A DNA stretch of 64,000 nucleotides from Fusobacterium varium (lineage in GTDB: Bacteria; Fusobacteriota; Fusobacteriia; Fusobacteriales; Fusobacteriaceae), in contig LR134390.1 of the NCBI GenBank assembly GCA_900637705.1, positions 620,001 to 684,000 on the forward strand, given 5' to 3'. Each line of letters begins with the position of its first letter. Position 1 is the stretch's first letter. The notes below the pieces were generated by a model. The model had not been told where the DNA came from and did not search any database. It was given only the letters and a program-made list of their open reading frames with translations. This document shows positions 57,830 to 64,000 of this stretch, piece after piece. A program made the translations under genes and the position numbers.

Positions 57830-58249
57830 ATGGAAAAAAATGGAAAAAAAGTTGTAATTGGAGTTATTGGATCAGACTGTCATGCAGTTGGAAACAAAAT
57901 TATTCATCATGTATTAGAGTCTAATGGATTTGAAGTAGTAAATATTGGAGTTTTATCACCACAAGCTGACTTTATTAATGCAGCTGTTGAAACTAATGCT
58001 GATGCTATAATAGTTTCTTCTTTATATGGACATGGAGAATTAGATTGTCAAGGAATGAGAGAAAAATGTAAAGAAGCAGGACTTAATAATATCCTTCTTT
58101 ATGTAGGTGGAAATATTGTTGTTGGAAAACAAGTTTGGGAAGAAGTAGAAGAAAGATTTAAAGCTATGGGATTTGATAGAGTTTATAGACCAGGAACTCC
58201 TATTGAAGACACAACAGAAGACTTAAAGAAAGATTTAGGAATTGCTTAA
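57830..58249 (+). CDS. glmS: Glutamate mutase (methylaspartate mutase) sigma subunit
   Basis: The cobalamin-binding subunit of glutamate mutase, which turns L-glutamate into L-threo-3-methylaspartate. 139 residues with the B12 motif [22 protein letters not shown] (DxHxxG, with the lower ligand His), [40 protein letters not shown] and [14 protein letters not shown]. The ATG at 57830 has GAGGAGG eleven bases upstream, so the longer in-frame start is rejected. It precedes glmL and glmE in the usual order. Confidence 0.97.
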   Translation: MEKNGKKVVIGVIGSDCHAVGNKIIHHVLESNGFEVVNIGVLSPQADFINAAVETNADAIIVSSLYGHGELDCQGMREKCKEAGLNNILLYVGGNIVVGKQVWEEVEERFKAMGFDRVYRPGTPIEDTTEDLKKDLGIA

Positions 58250-58303
58250 TTTTGATCAATTGAGATTTTCAAAAATACTTTACAATAAAAGAGAGTGGTT
58301 GTT

Positions 58304-59710
58304 ATGAAAGTTTATCTAGCCATAGATTTTGGTAGTACTTATACTAAACTTACTGCTATAGATATGGAAAACGAAGTTATTTTAGCGACAGCGAAGGATA
58401 TTACTACAGTTGAAGAAGATATAATGATTGGATTTAATAAAGCTTACGAAAAATTGAAAGCTGCAATAAATGAAAAAATTAATTTTGATTCTGTGGAGTT
58501 TGTAAGTAAAACAGCTTGTTCATCTGCTGCTGGTGGATTGAAAATGGTGGCTATAGGGCTTGTGCCTGAACTTACAGCTGAAGCTGCTAAAAAAGCTGCT
58601 CTAGGGGCTGGAGCAAGAGTAATAAAGACATATGCTTATGAATTAAATCATAGAGAACTTGAAGAAATTAAAGCTACTCCTCTGGATATAATATTATTGG
58701 CTGGTGGAACAGATGGTGGTAATAAAGACTGTATCATTCATAATGCTAAAATGATTGCAGAGTATAAACTTGATGTACCAGTTGTAGTTGCAGGAAATAA
58801 AGCAGCTATTGATCAGGTGGAAGCTATTTTTAAAGAAACTGGAATAGATTATTTTGTAACAGAAAATGTAATGCCTGTTATAAATAAATTAAATGTTGAA
58901 CCTTCTCGTGAAGAAATCAGAAAAGTTTTTATGAATAGAATAGTAGAAGCTAAAGGAATGAAAAGTGCAGAGGAATTTATAAAAGGGATATTAATGCCTA
59001 CTCCTGCAGCAGTATTAAAAGCTGCTGAAGTGCTTGCTGAAGGAACTGATGATGAGGAAGGAATAGGAGATTTAATAGTAGTGGATATTGGAGGAGCTAC
59101 AACAGATGTTCACTCAATAGCTAAAGGAGAACCTACAAAGCCTTCTATTATGATAAAAGGTTTGGAAGAACCATTTGCCAAAAGAACCGTAGAAGGGGAT
59201 CTTGGAATGAGATATTCATCAGTAGCTCTTTTAGAAGCAGCTGGAACAAGAAAAATAAGAAATTATCTACATGATTCTTTAAAACAGATTGATGTAAAAG
59301 CTGCATGTCAATACAGACATGATCACATTAAAATGGTACCTCAAAGTAATGAAGAAATAAGATTTGATGAAGCAATGGCAATGGTAGCTACTGAAATAGC
59401 AATGACAAGACACTGTGGAGTATTAGAATGTGTTTATACTCCAATGGGAACAATGTTTAATCAAAGTGGAAAAGATTTGACTGATGCACCTTATGTTATT
59501 GGAACAGGTGGAGTTATCATTCATAGCTTAAATCCTCAAGGAATATTGAAAGCTGGGAATTTTAATGAACAAGATCCTGTTCACTTAAAGCCTGTATCGC
59601 CAAAATTTCTTGTAGATAAAACATATATATTGTCAGCAATGGGATTGTTAGCTCAAGATTATCCAAATTTAGCTGTTAGAATAATGAAAAAATACCTAGT
59701 CGAAGTATAA
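58304..59710 (+). CDS. glmL: Methylaspartate mutase accessory protein GlmL/MutL
   Basis: ASKHA-fold ATPase thought to reactivate or assemble the cobalamin mutase. From ATG 58304 it has 468 residues: [19 protein letters not shown] (phosphate 1), [62 protein letters not shown], and [14 protein letters not shown] (phosphate 2). Intact, between the two mutase subunits. Confidence 0.96.
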   Translation: MKVYLAIDFGSTYTKLTAIDMENEVILATAKDITTVEEDIMIGFNKAYEKLKAAINEKINFDSVEFVSKTACSSAAGGLKMVAIGLVPELTAEAAKKAALGAGARVIKTYAYELNHRELEEIKATPLDIILLAGGTDGGNKDCIIHNAKMIAEYKLDVPVVVAGNKAAIDQVEAIFKETGIDYFVTENVMPVINKLNVEPSREEIRKVFMNRIVEAKGMKSAEEFIKGILMPTPAAVLKAAEVLAEGTDDEEGIGDLIVVDIGGATTDVHSIAKGEPTKPSIMIKGLEEPFAKRTVEGDLGMRYSSVALLEAAGTRKIRNYLHDSLKQIDVKAACQYRHDHIKMVPQSNEEIRFDEAMAMVATEIAMTRHCGVLECVYTPMGTMFNQSGKDLTDAPYVIGTGGVIIHSLNPQGILKAGNFNEQDPVHLKPVSPKFLVDKTYILSAMGLLAQDYPNLAVRIMKKYLVEV

Positions 59711-59736
59711 GAAATTATAAGGAGGAATATTTAAAT

Positions 59737-61209
59737 ATGAAACTTAGATTTAAAAAATGGACTGAAGAAGAGTTCTTTGAAATGAGAAAAGAAGTTTTAA
59801 AAGGATGGCCTACAGGTAAAGATGTAAACTTAGAAGAAGCTGTAGCTTATCATAAAGCATTACCAGAATCAAAAAGTTTTTCTAAAAAATTAGTAGATGC
59901 TAAAAATGCTGGAATTACACTAGCTCAACCTAGAGCAGGAGTTGCTTTAATAGAACAACATATAGAATTATTAGACTATTTAGATAAAGTTGGTGGAGCA
60001 GATTTACTTCCAACTACTATTGATTCTTATACAAGACAAAATAAATATGAAAATTGTGAAAAAGGAATAGAGGAATCTAAAAAAGCAGGAAGATCACTAC
60101 TTAATGGATTTCCAGGTGTAAATCATGGAGTTAGTGGTTGTAGACAAGTTGTTGAAGCTATAGACTTGCCTTTACAATTAAGACATGGAACTCCAGATGC
60201 TAGATTACTTTCTGAAATAATGATTGCAGCAGGATATACTTCTGATGAGGGTGGAGGAATCAGTTATAATGTTCCTTATGCTAAATCAGTTTCTTTAGAG
60301 AAAACACTAATTGACTGGCAATATGTTGATAGATTAGTTGGATGGTATGAAGAACATGGAGTATCAATTAATAGAGAACCATTTGGACCATTAACTGGTA
60401 CATTAGTTCCACCATCAATGTCAAATGCTGTTGGAATTCTTGAAGGATTACTAGCTGCTGAACAAGGAGTAAAAAATATTACTTTAGGATATGGACAATG
60501 TGGAAACTTAATCCAAGACGTTGCTGCTATTAGAGCATTAACTGAACAAGGAGAAGAGTATTTCAAAGAATATGGATATAATGATATTGATTTAACAACT
60601 GTATTCCATCAATGGATGGGAGGATTCCCAGAAGATGAAGCTAAAGCATTTGGAGTTATCTCTAATGGTGCTTCTGCTGCTGCACTTGCTGGAGCTACAA
60701 AAGTTATTGTTAAAACTCCACATGAAGCAATTGGAGTTCCTACAAAAGAGGCTAATGCAATGGGAATTAAAGCTACAAAAATGGTTCTTAATCTTCTTAA
60801 AGGACAACAATTATCAATGTCTCCAGAATTAGCAAAAGAAATTGAAGTTATTAAAGCTGAAACTAAATGTATTTTAAATAAAGTATTAGAATTAGGAGAA
60901 GGAGATTGGGCTGTTGGTGTAGTTAAAGCTTTCGAGCAAGGTGTATTAGATGTTCCATTCGCTCCATCTAAATATAATGCTGGTAAAATGATGCCAGCTA
61001 GAGATAATGTAGGTAAAGTAAGATATCTAGCTGTTGGAAATGTTCCATTAAGCAAAGAATTAGTAGACTTTAATTTAGCTCAATTAGAAGAAAGAGCAAA
61101 ATTTGAAGGAAGACCAGTTGGATTCCAAATGACTGTTGATGATATATTTGCAGTAGGAAAAGGAACTCTTATTGGAAGGCCAGAAACTGAACATATGAAA
61201 AACAATTAA
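59737..61209 (+). CDS. glmE: Glutamate mutase epsilon subunit
   Basis: The catalytic TIM-barrel subunit. 490 residues, normal for the family. [155 protein letters not shown] and [18 protein letters not shown] are all family features. Good GGAGGAAT site before the ATG. Confidence 0.98.
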   Translation: MKLRFKKWTEEEFFEMRKEVLKGWPTGKDVNLEEAVAYHKALPESKSFSKKLVDAKNAGITLAQPRAGVALIEQHIELLDYLDKVGGADLLPTTIDSYTRQNKYENCEKGIEESKKAGRSLLNGFPGVNHGVSGCRQVVEAIDLPLQLRHGTPDARLLSEIMIAAGYTSDEGGGISYNVPYAKSVSLEKTLIDWQYVDRLVGWYEEHGVSINREPFGPLTGTLVPPSMSNAVGILEGLLAAEQGVKNITLGYGQCGNLIQDVAAIRALTEQGEEYFKEYGYNDIDLTTVFHQWMGGFPEDEAKAFGVISNGASAAALAGATKVIVKTPHEAIGVPTKEANAMGIKATKMVLNLLKGQQLSMSPELAKEIEVIKAETKCILNKVLELGEGDWAVGVVKAFEQGVLDVPFAPSKYNAGKMMPARDNVGKVRYLAVGNVPLSKELVDFNLAQLEERAKFEGRPVGFQMTVDDIFAVGKGTLIGRPETEHMKNN

Positions 61210-61346
61210 TTTTATTATTGAACAAAAAATATAAAAAATACATTGTAAAATTGATAGAATAAATAGAAAATAATTTAGAAAATCAATTTTTAAATATTGG
61301 TTGCAAATATGTTAAAAGTAGATTATATATATAATTAAGAAGTAAA

Positions 61347-61368
61347 GTGGGAATTGAAAAATTCCCAC
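61347..61368 (+). promoter_or_regulatory. 9-bp hairpin with GAAA tetraloop in the mal leader
   Basis: GTGGGAATT-GAAA-AATTCCCAC is a perfect stem with a GNRA loop. The following bases (ACAATTTAAAATC) contain no T run, so it is not a standard terminator. It ends 17 bases before the AGGAGG of mal and may stabilise the mRNA 5' end or modulate expression. The rest of the 61210-61396 gap is plain AT-rich sequence. Confidence 0.6.
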
Positions 61369-61396
61369 ACAATTTAAAATCTTAGGAGGATTAATT

Positions 61397-62641
61397 ATGA
61401 AAATTGTAGATGTAGTATGTTCTGCAGGAAAAACAGGATTCTATTTTGATGACCAAAGAGCAATAAAAGCAGGAGCTGGACATGATGGTATGTTCTATCT
61501 AGGAACTCCAGTTACACCAGGATTCAAATCAATCAGACAAGCAGGAGAAGCTATCTCTGTTTTACTAATTCTTGAAGATGGACAAGTTGCTCATGGTGAT
61601 TGTGCTGCTGTTCAATACTCAGGTGCAGGAGGAAGAGATCCTTTATTCCTAGCAAAAGATTTTATTCCAGTAATAGAAAAAGAAATTGCTCCAAAATTAA
61701 TAGGAAGAGAACTTGATAATTTCAAATCTCTTGCTGAAGAGTTTGATGCATTAGAAGTTAATGGAAAAAGATTACATACTGCAATAAGATATGGAATTAC
61801 TCAAGCTTTACTAGATGGTGTTGCAAAAGCTAGAAAAGTAACTTTAGCTGAAGTTATTAAAGCTGACTACAATACAGGATTAGAAATCACTAAGAGACCT
61901 ATATTTACTCAATCAGGAGATGACAGATATGTTGCTGCTGATAAAATGATAATCAAAGAAGCTGATGTTTTACCTCACGCTTTGATTAATAACGTAAAAG
62001 AAAAATTAGGATTACATGGAGAAATCTTACTTGATTATGTTAAATGGTTAAGAGATAGAATCATTTCTCAAAGAACTGATGCTAACTACTCTCCAATATT
62101 CCACATAGATGTTTATGGAACTATTGGTGCTGCATTTGATTGTGATACTAAAAAAATGGCTGACTACATTGCTACATTAGTAGAAGCTGCAAAACCATTC
62201 AAGTTAAGAATAGAAGGACCTATGGACGTTGAAGACAGAGATAAACAAATTGAAGCTCTTGCTGCTTTAACTGCAGAAGTAGATGCTAGAGGAATTGAAG
62301 TTGAATTAGTTGCTGATGAATGGTGTAATACTTTAGAAGATATTAAATTATTTGCTGATAAAAAAGCTGGACATGTAGTTCAAATAAAAACTCCAGACCT
62401 TGGAGGAGTAAATAACATAGCTGATGCAATTCTTTACTGTAATAAAGTAGGAATAGGATCATACTGTGGAGGAACTTGTAACGAAACTAACAGATCTGCT
62501 GAAGTTACTACTAACATCGGTATGGCATGTGGAGCTCTTCAAGTTCTTGCTAAACCAGGAATGGGTGTTGACGAAGGATATATGATCGTATTTAACGAAA
62601 TGTCTAGAGTTGAAGCTTTAGTAAACAGAAGAAAAAAATAG
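61397..62641 (+). CDS. mal: Methylaspartate ammonia-lyase
   Basis: Deaminates 3-methylaspartate to mesaconate, the second step of glutamate fermentation. 414 residues of the enolase superfamily: KIVDVVCSAGKTGFYFDDQRAIKAGAGHDGMFYLG, GHGDCAAVQYSGAGGRDPLFLAKDFIPVIE, the barrel with HIDVYGTIGAAF, RIEGPMDVEDRDKQIEALA, ELVADEWCNTLEDIKLFADKKAGHVVQIKTPDLGG and GSYCGGTCNETNRSAEVTTNIGMAC. Catalytic Lys is in the VQIKTPD strand. AGGAGG before ATG. Terminator follows. Confidence 0.98.
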   Translation: MKIVDVVCSAGKTGFYFDDQRAIKAGAGHDGMFYLGTPVTPGFKSIRQAGEAISVLLILEDGQVAHGDCAAVQYSGAGGRDPLFLAKDFIPVIEKEIAPKLIGRELDNFKSLAEEFDALEVNGKRLHTAIRYGITQALLDGVAKARKVTLAEVIKADYNTGLEITKRPIFTQSGDDRYVAADKMIIKEADVLPHALINNVKEKLGLHGEILLDYVKWLRDRIISQRTDANYSPIFHIDVYGTIGAAFDCDTKKMADYIATLVEAAKPFKLRIEGPMDVEDRDKQIEALAALTAEVDARGIEVELVADEWCNTLEDIKLFADKKAGHVVQIKTPDLGGVNNIADAILYCNKVGIGSYCGGTCNETNRSAEVTTNIGMACGALQVLAKPGMGVDEGYMIVFNEMSRVEALVNRRKK

Positions 62642-62680
62642 TTTTCTTTTAAAAATATAATTATAATTTATTTTGATTTT

Positions 62681-62714
62681 GGAAAAGGTAGTTATATGAC
62701 TACCTTTTTCCTTT
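62681..62714 (+). terminator. Rho-independent terminator after mal
   Basis: GGAAAAGGTAGT pairs with ACTACCTTTTTCC (one extra T) around a 6-base loop and merges into the T-rich TTTTTCCTTTAATT. It separates the mutase/mal genes from the citD-citE-citF genes, which therefore need their own promoter in 62715-62758. Confidence 0.85.
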
Positions 62715-62770
62715 AATTAGTCCTAATATTTAAAAAATTTTATTTAGAATTTAATAATGAGGTGAATCAA

Positions 62771-63031
62771 ATGACAATAAAGAAAGCTGCTAAATGTGGT
62801 ACTCTAGAATCAAATGATATATTTGTGATTCTAACTCCAGCTGAAAGCGGAATAGAAGTAGAATTAGAAAGTACTGTAGAAAAACAATTTGGAGCTCATA
62901 TAAGAGAAGTTATAAAAAATAAACTTGTAGAACTTGGGATTGATGGTGTAAAAGTTCAGGCTCAAGACAAAGGGGCTCTTGATTATACTATTAGAGCTAG
63001 AATAGAAGCTGCTGTTGCTAGAGGATTATAA
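62771..63031 (+). CDS. citD: Citrate (or citramalate) lyase acyl carrier protein, gamma subunit
   Basis: Small carrier that binds the triphosphoribosyl-dephospho-CoA prosthetic group. 86 residues: MTIKKAAKCGTLESNDIFVILTPAESGIEVELESTVEKQFGAHIREVI, matching CitD, with the prosthetic-group Ser in the TLESNDI region. The ATG at 62771 with GAGGTG at 62759-62764 is preferred over the upstream in-frame GTG. Context of mesaconate production suggests the substrate may be citramalate rather than citrate. Confidence 0.9.
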   Translation: MTIKKAAKCGTLESNDIFVILTPAESGIEVELESTVEKQFGAHIREVIKNKLVELGIDGVKVQAQDKGALDYTIRARIEAAVARGL

Positions 63032-63066
63032 TAATTATATTATTTTTTATATGAGAGGTGTTTATA

Positions 63067-63939
63067 GTGGAATTAAGAAGAACTATGTTATTTATGCCTG
63101 GAAATAATCCAGGAATGCTCCAAACAGCTGCTGTATTTGGTTCAGATGCTGTTATATTTGACTTGGAAGATGCTGTTGCGTTGACAGAAAAAGATGCTGC
63201 TAGATATTTAATAAGTGAAGCTTTAAGAACAAATAAATATGATGATGTAGAAGTTGTAGTAAGAGTTAATCCTTTATCAACTCCATATGCAGAAAAAGAT
63301 ATAGATGTAATAGCAAGATTGAAACCAGATGCTATACTTCTTCCAAAAGCATGTCCTGAGGACATAGCTGTATTAGATAAAAAACTAGATGAAATAGAAA
63401 AAGAAATGGGATTTGAAGCTGGAAGTATAAAAATACATCCATTAGTAGAAACTACTTATGGGGTAGAAACAGTTTACGAAACTATAAAATCAAGTCCAAG
63501 AGTCATTTCAGTTTTACTAGGAGGAGAAGACCTTGCAGTTGATTTAGGAGTAAAAAGAACTAAATCATCAGATGAATTATTCTATGCAAGAACTAAAGTG
63601 GTAAATGCATGTAAAGCTTGTAAAGTAGATGCAATTGACACACCATTTACAGATACAAATGACTATGAAGGATTGATGGCTGACTCATTAAAAGCAAAAA
63701 TGTTAGGATTTACAGGAAAACTTGCTATAAACCCAAGACAAATAGATACAATCCATGCAGCTTACTGTCCATCGCAGGCTGAAATCAATCATGCTTTAAG
63801 AGTAATAGCAGCTAAAGAAGAAGCAGCTAAAGAAGGGCTTGGAGTATTTTCATTAGATGGAAAAATGGTTGACCTTCCAATTATAAATAGAGCTATTCAT
63901 ACATTGGATGTTGCAAGACTTATTGGTCTGATAGATTAA
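63067..63939 (+). CDS. citE: Citrate lyase-type beta subunit (acyl-ACP lyase, CitE)
   Basis: The beta subunit cleaves the 3-hydroxy-3-acyl thioester to an oxo acid and acetyl-ACP. 290 residues of the CitE/HpcH family: ELRRTMLFMPGNNPGMLQTAAVFGSDAVIFDLEDAV, KDAARYLISEAL, VVVRVNPLSTPYAEKDID, ILLPKACPEDIAVLDKKL, IHPLVETTYGVETVYE, VLLGGEDLAVDLGVKRT and KLAINPRQIDTIHAAYCP. I chose GTG 63067, seven bases after GAGGTG. Confidence 0.92.
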   Translation: MELRRTMLFMPGNNPGMLQTAAVFGSDAVIFDLEDAVALTEKDAARYLISEALRTNKYDDVEVVVRVNPLSTPYAEKDIDVIARLKPDAILLPKACPEDIAVLDKKLDEIEKEMGFEAGSIKIHPLVETTYGVETVYETIKSSPRVISVLLGGEDLAVDLGVKRTKSSDELFYARTKVVNACKACKVDAIDTPFTDTNDYEGLMADSLKAKMLGFTGKLAINPRQIDTIHAAYCPSQAEINHALRVIAAKEEAAKEGLGVFSLDGKMVDLPIINRAIHTLDVARLIGLID

Positions 63940-63964
63940 TCAATAATATGTGAGGTGTTTATAG

Positions 63965-64000
63965 ATGAAAAATGTTTTAGGAAGAGAAGTTCCTGATTTT
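63965..64000 (+). CDS. citF: Citrate lyase-type alpha subunit (CitF), 3' truncated by window edge
   Basis: Twelve codons are visible, MKNVLGREVPDF, behind a GTGAGGTG site 25 bases after citE. The wording is the usual start of CitF, the acyl-transferase subunit, and the citD-citE-citF order supports it. Confidence 0.85.
   Translation, partial: MKNVLGREVPDF

Noticed and set aside
1-64000. CRISPR arrays, tRNA, rRNA and insertion sequences
   Set aside because: I saw no regularly spaced repeats, no tRNA-like cloverleaf, no rRNA segment and no transposase reading frame on either strand.

Overview
The window is about 30% GC, strongly A/T-homopolymeric and gene-dense. It carries a complete glutamate mutase/3-methylaspartate ammonia-lyase set followed by citrate-lyase-type genes. 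That combination, the AT-rich codon use and the housekeeping sequences fit Fusobacterium, most likely the F. varium/ulcerans/mortiferum group. The species is my inference; no 16S gene is in view.

Layout. (1) 1-3775: uvrA (5' end outside), ruvA and a thioredoxin-fold gene, closed by a terminator. (2) 3832-4763: a long non-coding gap holding a perfect 24-bp inverted repeat around a 173-bp spacer. The spacer carries a consensus-like sigma70 promoter that points away from the downstream cluster, so it looks like an invertible (phase-variable) promoter in the OFF orientation. (3) 4764-38765: a 34-kb surface-polysaccharide cluster, all on the + strand. It has a priming glycosyl-phosphotransferase, several glycosyltransferases, GDP-D,D-heptose genes (hddA, a gmhA paralogue, hddC), a broken EpsG/Wzy-like polymerase, a WbsX protein, rmlA/rmlC, a nonulosonate-type set (PseB-, SpsF-, NeuB-, GNAT- and WbpG/PseA-like), and two diverged copies of one ABC flippase-like gene. 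Between the two ABC copies lies a module with CDP-glucose genes (rfbF, rfbG, a deleted rfbH), a C-methyltransferase-like gene, an SDR and a YerE-like ThDP enzyme. The module ends with genes matching the Campylobacter capsule phosphoramidate pathway: a glutamine kinase (here fused to a cytidylyltransferase-like domain), a gamma-glutamyl-CDP-amidate hydrolase-like amidotransferase, a phosphoglutamine cytidylyltransferase-like enzyme, and an alkaline-phosphatase-superfamily protein that could be the transferase. Two HU-like proteins and an HTH protein close the cluster. (4) 38851-57340, - strand: gmhA, a LysR regulator, a HAD phosphatase, valS, engB, lon, clpX, clpP, tig, recJ, rbfA, infB, ylxR-L7Ae, nusA, rimP. 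(5) 57759-64000, + strand: glmS-glmL-glmE, mal, citD-citE-citF(partial), i.e. glutamate fermentation by the methylaspartate route.

Sequence quality matters here. Many reading frames are broken, including near-indispensable genes (infB, clpX, uvrA, recJ, rimP). Every housekeeping break is explained by one missing A or T in a homopolymer, so I treat those as probable base-calling errors and give whole-gene spans. Several breaks inside the polysaccharide cluster are different in kind: two CAA-to-TAA nonsense changes, a 10-bp tandem duplication, a 24-nt deletion, and gene stubs of rmlD, pseC, rfbH and a GT2. These look like genuine decay from gene-cassette turnover.
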